Source of the DNA: Desulfobacula sp.
GTDB taxonomy: Bacteria; Desulfobacterota; Desulfobacteria; Desulfobacterales; Desulfobacteraceae
Reading direction: 5' to 3'
Length of the DNA stretch: 5,267 nt
NCBI GenBank assembly: GCA_023139225.1
Contig: JAGLNZ010000630.1
Coordinates: forward strand, 1-5,267
In this document: one piece after another, positions 1 to 5,159 of the stretch
Layout: the number at the start of each line of letters is the position of its first letter
Numbering within the stretch: the stretch's first letter is position 1
Notes under the pieces: generated by a model
What the model saw: the letters and a program-made list of their open reading frames with translations, nothing else
What the model was told of the DNA's origin: nothing
Database searches by the model: none
Program-made: the position numbers and the translations under genes

Positions 1-90
1 GGGAATCAGACCAAAGCTGCCGGGATTTTAGGCGTCAGCCGGATAACCGTATGGAAGCGCATAAAGAAACATGGAATACAGCTGAAGTGA
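1..90 (+). CDS. C-terminal end of a Fis-type HTH regulator (probable sigma-54-dependent activator), partial
   Basis: The frame starting at base 1 reads 29 residues and a TGA stop. The segment NQTKAAGILGVSRITVW is a textbook Fis-family (HTH_8) helix-turn-helix: N-x-T/x-A-A-x-x-L-G-(V/I)-S-R-x-T-(V/L)-x-x-(R/K)-I/L. This helix ends NtrC-type enhancer-binding proteins, which drive sigma-54 promoters, and also ends Fis itself and some response regulators without an AAA+ domain. The AAA+ and receiver parts lie outside the window, so the full architecture cannot be seen. The gene reads towards the redox operon that begins about 250 bases downstream, and dyad sites plus a sigma-54-like promoter lie in between, so it may control that operon; this link is inference. 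Confidence 0.88.
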   Translation, partial: GNQTKAAGILGVSRITVWKRIKKHGIQLK

Positions 91-102
91 TCCGCTTATC
101 TA

Positions 103-121
103 TGTTAACAAATTGTTAACA
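103..121. promoter_or_regulatory. 19-bp perfect dyad, candidate operator
   Basis: TGTTAACAAATTGTTAACA is a perfect inverted repeat with 9-bp arms around a single central A (base 112). Each TGTTAACA half is itself palindromic, so the site also reads as two direct copies 11 bases apart. It lies 12 bases after the stop of the Fis-type regulator. Sites of this size and symmetry fit a dimeric helix-turn-helix protein, most simply the upstream regulator; which protein binds is inference. It is not followed by a T tract long enough for an intrinsic terminator. Confidence 0.55.
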
Positions 122-124
122 CTT

Positions 125-142
125 TTGGGACACAAGTTGTGT
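125..142 (+). promoter_or_regulatory. Possible sigma-54 (-24/-12) promoter overlapping a second dyad
   Basis: TTGGGACACAAGTTGT (125-140) resembles the sigma-54 consensus YTGGCACG-N4-TTGC: the GG at 127-128 and the G at 139 keep the exact 10-base spacing, but there are mismatches at 129 (G for C) and 132 (A for G), and the final C of TTGC is T (140). The same bases hold a dyad, ACACAA-G-TTGTGT (130-142), whose core resembles that of the 103-121 site. The promoter reading would start transcription near 152 and give a leader of almost 190 bases before the thioredoxin gene. The alternative is a second operator half with no promoter function. Confidence 0.35.
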
Positions 143-182
143 GTAAGGGTTACGGCTGTAAAGAGACTAACTAATTAAAAAC

Positions 183-246
183 CACTTGAAAGTGCATGCT
201 TTAAGGCCAATATTTTTTATTAATAAAAAAGATTCATTGGGCATGC
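183..246. repeat. Cluster of palindromes able to form a branched stem-loop in the operon leader
   Basis: In order: CACTT-GA-AAGTG (183-194), GCATGC (194-199), an 18-bp perfect palindrome TTTTTTATTAATAAAAAA (213-230), and GCATGC again (241-246). The two GCATGC copies can pair with each other, CCAAT (207-211) can pair with ATTGG (236-240), and the A/T palindrome closes the middle, leaving a 7-base bulge at 200-206. GCATGCTT also occurs as a direct repeat (194-201, 241-248). If transcribed, this would be a structured 5' untranslated region; as DNA it could be a protein site or a bendable AT element. No known riboswitch class was recognised. Confidence 0.4.
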
Positions 247-259
247 TTATTGCTCTAAA

Positions 260-275
260 TTAAAAAGTTAAAAAG
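260..275 (+). repeat. Short tandem repeat TTAAAAAG x2
   Basis: Two perfect adjacent copies of TTAAAAAG are followed by TTATAAAAT (276-284). The segment is very AT-rich. TATAAA (277-282) could act as a -10 box, but no acceptable -35 hexamer sits 16-18 bases upstream, so no promoter is claimed. Confidence 0.4.
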
Positions 276-326
276 TTATAAAATGGCTTAATGGTTTAGC
301 GGTAATTGCTGAAATTGAATTCAAAT

Positions 327-332
327 GAAGGA
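327..332 (+). promoter_or_regulatory. Ribosome binding site that decides the thioredoxin-gene start
   Basis: GAAGGA ends 7 bases before the ATG at 340. The alternative in-frame ATG at 325 has no Shine-Dalgarno sequence in front of it, and this purine run begins in its own first codons. The site therefore favours 340 as the start. Confidence 0.6.
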
Positions 333-339
333 TTTGAAC

Positions 340-855
340 ATGAAAAAAGAAAATATACTTGTGATTGCTATTATTTGTATCGCAATGGGCAGTATCATGG
401 CTTACCATAATTTGAAGTCCGGGAAACTTGCAGATCCCACACCGGGAAAAGAATCTGTCCAGGCTGAAAATATTTCAGGTATAGACTGGCAGAGTTATTC
501 CAAAGGTACACAATTGGCAAAAACCAATGACAAACAGATTTTTTTATATTTTCATGCAGACTGGTGTACATATTGCAAAAAACTTAAAAAAACAACATTT
601 AGAAATAAAGCGGTTTTAACTTATTTAAAGGATAATTTTATCAGTATTATAGTTGATACTGAGAAAGATAAAAAACTTGCCGCACAATGGAGGGTTAAGG
701 GGCTGCCGACCTTATGGTTTCTCGAATCGGACAGTTCAAGGATCAGCAGCATACCGGGGTTTGTTGATGCAAAACAATTTTTGCAAATTTTAAAATATAT
801 TCATACGGCAAGCTATGATAAAATGAATTTTTCCGAATTTGTTAAAACAATATAG
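340..855 (+). CDS. Membrane-anchored periplasmic thioredoxin-fold protein
   Basis: A 171-residue protein starting MKKENILV. Residues about 4-22 form one hydrophobic helix after two lysines, read as an uncleaved signal anchor or a signal peptide, so the rest should be periplasmic. The thioredoxin fold occupies about 50-155: the redox motif is W75-C76-T-Y-C79-K-K in the context FHADWCTYCKK, and the cis-proline is in GLPT (Pro123). This WCxxC-K-K-L pattern is that of the thioredoxin_7/DsbD-gamma-like group, which reduces disulfides or is fed electrons by a membrane partner. The start at 340 is preferred over 325 because of GAAGGA at 327-332. It is the first of four co-directional genes; the next starts 9 bases after its stop. 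Its partner is unknown. None of the three following proteins offers a membrane cysteine pair of the DsbD/CcdA kind, so a classical thiol relay through the operon is not evident. It could instead serve in maturation of the module. Confidence 0.85.
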   Translation: MKKENILVIAIICIAMGSIMAYHNLKSGKLADPTPGKESVQAENISGIDWQSYSKGTQLAKTNDKQIFLYFHADWCTYCKKLKKTTFRNKAVLTYLKDNFISIIVDTEKDKKLAAQWRVKGLPTLWFLESDSSRISSIPGFVDAKQFLQILKYIHTASYDKMNFSEFVKTI

Positions 856-864
856 GAGAGTACC

Positions 865-1701
865 GTGAACATCAGAAGAATTACCTCGCTTACTGCCCTG
901 ATTGCATTTTTGTTTACTTTATTTACAAGCATCATACTTTATATTGTTCCCCAGGGCAGGGTTGCATACTGGGCAGGCTGGCATCTATGGGGATTGAGCA
1001 AGACCCAGTGGGGAAATATTCATATTAATCTTGGATTTCTTTTCATTATTTCTATTCTTCTTCATATCTATTACAACTGGAAACCCATCCTCAATTATAT
1101 GAAAGACAAACAGAAAAATCTTAAGATATTTACAAAGGATTTTAATACAGCTCTCGTCATTACAATGGCTGTTGCACTGGGGACTTTTTTTATGATCCCG
1201 CCATTCTCCTCTATTCTCAGTTTAAGTGAAAAGATTAAAAATGATGCAGCCGCTAAATATGGAGAGCCGCCGTTTGGGCATGCAGAAGAGGCACCATTTA
1301 ATTCCCTGGTAAAAAAAATGAGTTTTGATTATAAAGAAAGTATTGCCAAACTTGAAAAATCAGGAATAAAAATTGATGCCCCTGATCAGATATTTTTACA
1401 AATCGCAAAAAAATATGATTTAAGCCCTAAAGAGGTGTATGACATAATTAAACCTGAAGAACCGCTTAGTGCAAGCAAAGTACTTCCTGCAATACCCGCC
1501 TCAGGAAGCGGGAATAAGACGTTTTCTCAGTTATGTACACAATACCAGCTGAATCCTGAGAAAATTGCAAAGGATCTAGAATTAAAAGGGATGGTAATAC
1601 AAAGAGATAAAAGTATGAAAGAGCTTGCATCTTTGAACAAAAAAACATCCATCCAATTATATGATATGATTAAGGAAATATCAGAAAGAGAGGGGAAATG
1701 A
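865..1701 (+). CDS. DUF4405-type cytochrome b-like membrane protein with duplicated periplasmic tail
   Basis: A 278-residue protein with a GTG start preceded by AGGAGAG (854-860). Membrane helices lie at about 8-28, 51-71 and 95-115. The basic N-terminus (MNIRR) and the lysine-rich loop 72-92 indicate cytoplasmic sides, which puts the C-terminal 160 residues in the periplasm. Histidines H40, H53 and H67 lie around helix 2, in the W-x-x-H...H...G...H layout I associate with DUF4405, a family thought to bind heme b; heme binding here is inference. The tail (144-274) is helical and contains four copies of a roughly 25-residue unit (starting near 144, 176, 219 and 250), arranged as two pairs; see findings. 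It contains only one cysteine (C224). It overlaps the ferredoxin gene by four bases (ATGA), implying translational coupling, and probably is the membrane partner of that protein. The name rests on memory of the family and not on a search. Confidence 0.75.
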   Translation: MNIRRITSLTALIAFLFTLFTSIILYIVPQGRVAYWAGWHLWGLSKTQWGNIHINLGFLFIISILLHIYYNWKPILNYMKDKQKNLKIFTKDFNTALVITMAVALGTFFMIPPFSSILSLSEKIKNDAAAKYGEPPFGHAEEAPFNSLVKKMSFDYKESIAKLEKSGIKIDAPDQIFLQIAKKYDLSPKEVYDIIKPEEPLSASKVLPAIPASGSGNKTFSQLCTQYQLNPEKIAKDLELKGMVIQRDKSMKELASLNKKTSIQLYDMIKEISEREGK

Positions 1702-2663
1702 CTTCTAAAATTTCGCGCAGGGCTTTTTTAAAAGGCTCCATTACGGCTGCAGGGTCTGTGGCTGCCGGCACAAGTATTGCCCGGGCTGCCAAATCTTTAA
1801 CCAGTGAAAAAAAAGAGCCTTTGGTGACCTTGCTTGACATCAGCAAATGCATTGGTTGTGAAGAGTGTGTTTATGCATGTCAGGAGGTAAATGAAAATAA
1901 ATATCCTGAGCCTGAAAAACCGTTCCCAAAAATGTATCCCAGCAGGGTGCCGATACAGGACTGGTCGGATAAAAGAGATGTGATCGATCGTCTGACTCCT
2001 TATAACTGGCTTTTTATCCAGCATGCATCTGCCACGGTCAATGGCGAAGAAATTGAATTGACTATTCCCAGGCGTTGCATGCATTGTGACAATCCTCCCT
2101 GTGTCAAGCTTTGTCCCTGGGGTGCATTAAAACAGGAAGAAAACGGGCTTTCAAGGATTGATTCCGATATTTGTCTGGGTGGTTCAAAATGTAATAAAGT
2201 CTGTCCCTGGGATGTTCCGCAAAGACAGACCGGTGTCGGGATTTACCTTGACCTGCTGCCTGCCCTGGCAGGCAATGGTGTCATGTATAAATGTGACCGG
2301 TGCTACAACAGGCTTGAAAAGGGTGAAGTGCCTGCCTGCATAGAAGTCTGTCCTGAAGATGTTCAAACAATAGGTCCGAAGAGTGAAATCATCGAAAAGG
2401 CCCATGCCCTTGCCAGAGAGATGAACGGATATATCTACGGTGAACACGAAAATGGCGGAACCAATACCATTTATGTTTCTCCTGTCCCATTTGAACAATT
2501 GAACCTGAGTATTGAACAAGGAAAAGGAAAACCCCATTTAGCTAAAGTCAAGAATATGATGGCCGATGGGACCAACCTTGCCAAAGCCATGCTTATTGCA
2601 CCCCTTGCAGGTGTTGCAGCGGCATTTGGAAAGTTTTACTTGAGTTCAAAGGAGGATAAATAA
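1698..2663 (+). CDS. Tat-exported HybA/DmsB-like ferredoxin subunit with 15 cluster cysteines and C-terminal anchor
   Basis: A 321-residue electron-transfer subunit. The N-terminus carries a twin-arginine signal (S6-R-R-A-F-L-K, then an Ala/Gly-rich stretch ending near ARA, 28-30), so it is exported folded to the periplasm. Cysteine groups are C51/C54/C57/C61, C127/C130/C135/C139, C159/C165/C169 and C199/C202/C214/C218, the order seen in DmsB, NrfC and HybA. The third group has Gly162 where the family's second cysteine usually lies, so one of the four clusters is probably [3Fe-4S] or differently ligated. Residues about 293-315 (AKAMLIAPLAGVAAAFG) could be a weak membrane anchor, as in HybA. 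It should pass electrons between a membrane quinone-reactive protein and a periplasmic partner. The gene starts inside the previous stop (ATGA) and its stop overlaps the next start (TAATG). No molybdopterin or NiFe catalytic gene is in the window, so the substrate is unknown. Confidence 0.9.
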   Translation: MTSKISRRAFLKGSITAAGSVAAGTSIARAAKSLTSEKKEPLVTLLDISKCIGCEECVYACQEVNENKYPEPEKPFPKMYPSRVPIQDWSDKRDVIDRLTPYNWLFIQHASATVNGEEIELTIPRRCMHCDNPPCVKLCPWGALKQEENGLSRIDSDICLGGSKCNKVCPWDVPQRQTGVGIYLDLLPALAGNGVMYKCDRCYNRLEKGEVPACIEVCPEDVQTIGPKSEIIEKAHALAREMNGYIYGEHENGGTNTIYVSPVPFEQLNLSIEQGKGKPHLAKVKNMMADGTNLAKAMLIAPLAGVAAAFGKFYLSSKEDK

Positions 2664-3109
2664 TGAAAACCACAGGGAAAACAAGAAAATATATTTATAC
2701 GATTACCCTCTTTTTTATAGTATTGTCCGGTTTTGGCCAGATGCCGATTTTCAAGCGTTATTATATTTCTGATATCCCGGGACTGGGCTGGCTGGCCCAG
2801 TTTTATGTGACGCATATAATACATTATGTTGCCGCCATTGTGCTGATAGCGCTTGTCATATATATTCTTTTTGATTTTATTTTCAATGGATCAGGGTTGA
2901 ATAAAATTACAGGCTCCGGTTATTTTAAAATTGTGCTAATTGCAGGATTGATTGTCTCAGGCTCCTTTATGGTCATAAAGAATCTTCCCGATATCTATTT
3001 TAGCCATAATTCAATTATTGTTCTGGATCTTGTCCATGTAAGCCTTTGTATGATGTTGTTATTTGTGAGCCTCTATACCAGGATACGGAAAAAAAGGTGG
3101 GTGAACTAA
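2663..3109 (+). CDS. Four-helix membrane protein, probable b-type cytochrome anchor subunit
   Basis: A 148-residue protein with helices at about 11-29, 46-71, 88-106 and 117-139. The basic N-terminus (MKTTGKTRKY) and C-terminus (RIRKKRW) both point to the cytoplasm. H51 and H54 (THIIHY) lie at the periplasmic end of helix 2, H115 near the periplasmic start of helix 4 and H125 inside helix 4 (LDLVHVSL). This geometry could hold a heme b close to the periplasmic face, next to the exported ferredoxin; heme binding is inference. AAAGGAGG (2648-2655) is a strong ribosome site 7 bases before the ATG, and the start overlaps the ferredoxin stop by one base. The protein is shorter than NrfD/HybB or DmsC anchors (usually 8-10 helices), so it is not one of them. 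It resembles small cytochrome b561-like or formate dehydrogenase gamma-like anchors in layout only. It is the last gene of the operon; its stop is 39 bases from the convergent gene. Confidence 0.7.
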   Translation: MKTTGKTRKYIYTITLFFIVLSGFGQMPIFKRYYISDIPGLGWLAQFYVTHIIHYVAAIVLIALVIYILFDFIFNGSGLNKITGSGYFKIVLIAGLIVSGSFMVIKNLPDIYFSHNSIIVLDLVHVSLCMMLLFVSLYTRIRKKRWVN

Positions 3110-3148
3110 AACATTACAAATTTAATGCAGGGGTTACAGATTTTTTAA

Positions 3149-3613
3149 TTACCAGGTTGAATAAGGCTTTTCAATCAGGTTGGAATTAAAGTATCTTATG
3201 TCATGGGTGACTTCTTTTCCGATCCAGTCAGGTTTTTCAAAGGGCTGATCAATTGAATCCAGCTCTATTTCAGCAACAACAAGCCCTTGATTATCTCCTG
3301 AAAATTCATCAATAACCCATTCAAACCCTTTGAATTTAATTTGATATCTTGTTTTTTCTATGAATGGTTCTTTGCAGAAAGCTTTGAGCATCTGTCTTGC
3401 ATCCTGTTGCGGGACAGGATATTCAAACTCTTTTCGCAAGGCATTGCAGGTTTCTCCCTTGATGGTAAGAAAGCCTTGATTCCCTGAAAGGCGAACTCTG
3501 ACAACCATGTTTTTTTTGTTTATCATATACCCCTGGCGGATAAGGGTACCATTGGTTTGCAAAGAGGATGGAAAATGTTTTAAAAGAAATTTTCTTTCTA
3601 TTTCAATGGCCAT
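3149..3613 (-). CDS. CYTH-domain protein (triphosphate tunnel metalloenzyme)
   Basis: A 154-residue single-domain protein. The N-terminal signature E4-I-E6-R7-K8-F-L is the ExExK motif of CYTH/triphosphate tunnel enzymes. Further alternating charged strands expected for the eight-strand tunnel are visible: VRVRL (38-42), LTIKGE (49-54), EFEY (62-65), EKTRYQI (86-92), WVIDEF (99-104), AEIELDS (114-120) and HDIRYFN (137-143). The length fits the short bacterial type (NE1496/CthTTM-like), many of which hydrolyse tripolyphosphate or nucleoside triphosphates with a divalent metal; some relatives are class IV adenylate cyclases or thiamine triphosphatases. The exact substrate cannot be read from sequence. 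The gene starts 14 bases after the stop of the response regulator upstream of it, with no good Shine-Dalgarno of its own, which suggests translation coupled to that gene. The protein is cytoplasmic, with no signal peptide or membrane helix. Confidence 0.9.
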   Translation of the reverse strand: MAIEIERKFLLKHFPSSLQTNGTLIRQGYMINKKNMVVRVRLSGNQGFLTIKGETCNALRKEFEYPVPQQDARQMLKAFCKEPFIEKTRYQIKFKGFEWVIDEFSGDNQGLVVAEIELDSIDQPFEKPDWIGKEVTHDIRYFNSNLIEKPYSTW

Positions 3614-3627
3614 TGTTCAATCTATTA

Positions 3628-4017
3628 TCAAAGAAGGCCGATTTTTTTCATTTTTTCGACCATGACCTCTTTGTTGAACGGTTTGATCACATAACCGTCA
3701 CATTTACCTACACAGGCCTTAACAGTCTCAATGTCGGAATGGGAGGTTACCATTAAAATTTTTGCTTTTTCTTCAGCGTCTAACCCGCGTGCCTCTTCCA
3801 ATTGTCTTATGGTGGATAAAACCTCGGTCCCGCTGATGTCCGGCATGGAAACATCAAGGGTGATCAAATTGTAAAGCTTCCACTCTTCAAGGGCGGTTTT
3901 TACAGCACTAATGGCTGCTTTCCCATTCTTAACACCTTCACACTTTCCAAAATCAGTAACAATTTTCATCATTTTTTTCCTGCTGACAAGTTCGTCATCA
4001 ACAACAAGAATTTTCAT
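3628..4017 (-). CDS. Single-domain CheY-like response regulator
   Basis: A 129-residue receiver domain with no output domain. The acidic pocket is D7-D8, the phosphorylation site D55 (LITLDVSMPDISG), the switch residues T91-S92 (ILMVTSHSD) and the conserved lysine K112 (YVIKPFNKE). The S-M-P-D-x-S/D-G loop after D55 is typical of stand-alone CheY-type regulators common in Desulfobacterota. There is no histidine kinase in the window, so its input is unknown. With no DNA-binding part it must act by protein contact, for example on the chemotaxis motor or in a phosphorelay. AAAGGAAAA lies about 9 bases before the ATG. It is the first gene of a likely two-gene transcript with the CYTH protein, and is transcribed away from the SAM hydrolase gene. 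Confidence 0.93.
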   Translation of the reverse strand: MKILVVDDELVSRKKMMKIVTDFGKCEGVKNGKAAISAVKTALEEWKLYNLITLDVSMPDISGTEVLSTIRQLEEARGLDAEEKAKILMVTSHSDIETVKACVGKCDGYVIKPFNKEVMVEKMKKIGLL

Positions 4018-4191
4018 CCGGTATTTTCCTTTCGTTTTTTACTTTGTATCACTGTCATAGAAAAAGATTATGCTTACAATTTTTTTAGAATAAAACAGAA
4101 AATATATTTAACTTTAGCCTATTTATAATTTTTTTCAAACTCATTTTTTAAAAAACTTTAATTATCTGTCGGGTTGTTGATATAGTGCATT

Positions 4192-4197
4192 TATAAT
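4192..4197 (+). promoter_or_regulatory. Candidate -10 box for the SAM hydrolase gene
   Basis: A perfect TATAAT lies 42 bases before the TTG start and would begin transcription near 4204, giving a short leader that contains the GGGAG ribosome site. No matching -35 hexamer lies 16-18 bases upstream (the bases there read around TCGGGT), and in this AT-rich gap TATAAT occurs twice, so chance is a real possibility. Confidence 0.3.
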
Positions 4198-4225
4198 TTA
4201 AATACCATAGCAAAATTAAATTAAC

Positions 4226-4230
4226 GGGAG
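4226..4230 (+). promoter_or_regulatory. Ribosome binding site supporting a TTG start
   Basis: GGGAG ends 9 bases before the TTG at 4240. No ATG lies near the N-terminus in this frame, and the next non-ATG candidate (GTG at 4267) would start right at the conserved LLTDFG strand, so this site supports TTG. Confidence 0.55.
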
Positions 4231-4239
4231 AAATTAAAT

Positions 4240-5049
4240 TTGTCCAGGAATAAACCCGGAACCGTCGTGCTTTTAACAGACTTCGGTCAACAAGATATTT
4301 TTGCAGGGGTTCTTAAAGGCGTTATTGCTTCAATCAGTCCTGAATCAAAAGTGATTGATCTGACCCATGAGGTGAACCCGCAGGATATCGCTCAGGGTTC
4401 TTTTTTATTAAGTGCGTCATATTCATATTTTCCCAAAAGAAGCGTGTTCTGCGTTATTGTTGATCCCGGTGTGGGATCGGACAGGAAAGGGATTTGCATT
4501 AAGACAAATGATTATTATTTTGTGGGCCCTGATAACGGTGTGCTCTGGCAGGCTGCCAACGAAAACAAGATCAAAAGGATCATTCATTTGACCACGAAAA
4601 AATATTTTCTTGACTCAGTTTCCAATACTTTTCACGGAAGAGATATTTTTGCCCCTGTTGCCGCCCATATTTCAAAAGGGCTTGAAGACATCGCTATCCT
4701 TGGAAAAATACTGGAAAAATGTGTTGAATATCATTTCCCCAAAATAGAAAGAAATACTTTTTCACTTGGATTGACCATTATTCATATTGATCGGTTTGGA
4801 AATGTAACCTTAAACCTTAAAGAAAATCAGTTCAGGCAATTCACTCAAAAAAGGCGGTTTTGTTTGACACTCAATGATGCCCGGATAAAAGAAGTATATA
4901 GCAGTTATGCAAAAGCTATAGACGGTGAATTGTTTTTGATTGGCTCTTCTTCTGGTTTTCTGGAGATTTCACTGAAAAATTCAAATGCAGCCAAAATCCT
5001 GGGTGCAAAGTATATGGATAAGGCACAATTAAAAATTTTAGATCAATAA
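4240..5049 (+). CDS. SAM hydroxide adenosyltransferase (SAM hydrolase, DUF62 family)
   Basis: A 269-residue cytoplasmic enzyme of the SAM_HAT family, which uses a water-derived hydroxide to split S-adenosylmethionine into adenosine and L-methionine. It is related to the fluorinase and chlorinase. The N-terminal domain (about 8-160) shows LLTDFG (11-16), IDLTHEV (39-45), VDPGVGSDR (74-82), FVGPDNGVL (94-102) and FHGRDIFAP (131-139). The Asp-Arg-His set known from PH0463-type hydrolases corresponds to D75, R82 and H132, with the same 7-residue Asp-Arg spacing. The C-terminal domain (about 175-266) has IDRFGNVTLN (183-192) for adenine binding and IGSSSGFLEI (234-243). Length and motifs look complete. 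The start is TTG with GGGAG upstream. A probable purine or methylthioadenosine phosphorylase follows 110 bases downstream on the same strand, which fits removal of the adenosine formed. A halogenase is less likely: the D-R-H set marks the hydrolase branch and that loop is intact here. Confidence 0.92.
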   Translation: MSRNKPGTVVLLTDFGQQDIFAGVLKGVIASISPESKVIDLTHEVNPQDIAQGSFLLSASYSYFPKRSVFCVIVDPGVGSDRKGICIKTNDYYFVGPDNGVLWQAANENKIKRIIHLTTKKYFLDSVSNTFHGRDIFAPVAAHISKGLEDIAILGKILEKCVEYHFPKIERNTFSLGLTIIHIDRFGNVTLNLKENQFRQFTQKRRFCLTLNDARIKEVYSSYAKAIDGELFLIGSSSGFLEISLKNSNAAKILGAKYMDKAQLKILDQ

Positions 5050-5159
5050 GTTTTTGTTTCCAATCCATTTTTGATAAGTTAATCCAATTATGTTAGGCGC
5101 TTTTATGAATAAAAAAAATAAAGGTGAAAACCAAAAGAAAAAATTGACAGGAGAATAAA
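5050..5159 (+). other. Intergenic region between the SAM hydrolase and phosphorylase genes
   Basis: A 110-base AT-rich gap with no strong hairpin followed by T's, so no terminator is evident and read-through into the next gene is plausible. It ends with AGGAG (5149-5153), the ribosome site of the phosphorylase. An open frame of 22 codons (5090-5158) fills most of it and stops one base before the next start; see findings. Confidence 0.5.

Larger units (their letters stand above)
4018..4239. other. AT-rich divergent intergenic region (222 bases)
   Basis: This gap separates the minus-strand response regulator from the plus-strand SAM hydrolase, so it should hold promoters for both. It is very AT-rich, with a 12-bp palindrome TTTTTTAAAAAA (4144-4155) and two perfect TATAAT hexamers on the plus strand (4124-4129, 4192-4197). 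On the minus strand CATAAT (4072 down to 4067) is a possible -10 for the response regulator. None has a convincing -35 at normal spacing. No RNA gene, riboswitch fold or long open frame was recognised. Confidence 0.6.

Noticed and set aside
103..121. Perfect dyad as an intrinsic terminator of the upstream regulator
   Set aside because: The stem is A/T-rich with only a one- to three-base loop, and it is followed by CTTTTGGG, not a T tract.
325..339. ATG at 325 as the thioredoxin-gene start
   Set aside because: There is no ribosome site before it, while GAAGGA at 327-332 is correctly spaced for ATG 340, which also gives a cleaner MKK signal N-terminus.
1466..2084. Minus-strand open frames of 60-95 codons under the DUF4405 and ferredoxin genes
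   Set aside because: They lie fully antisense to strongly supported genes, have no recognisable motifs or ribosome sites and read as shadow frames.
2184..2537. 117-codon minus-strand frame opposite the ferredoxin C-terminal half
   Set aside because: The plus strand here encodes the conserved cysteine motifs; the antisense product has no family features.
3110..3148. Terminator between the convergent operons
   Set aside because: A T run exists at 3141-3146, but I could not find a stable stem in front of it on either strand; the gap is only 39 bases.
4124..4129. First TATAAT in the divergent gap as the main promoter
   Set aside because: No -35 match at 16-18 bases; the hexamer is expected by chance in such AT-rich DNA, and the copy at 4192 is nearer the gene.
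5144..5149. TTGACA as a -35 box for the phosphorylase gene
   Set aside because: It overlaps the ribosome binding site, and any transcript from it would begin inside the coding region.
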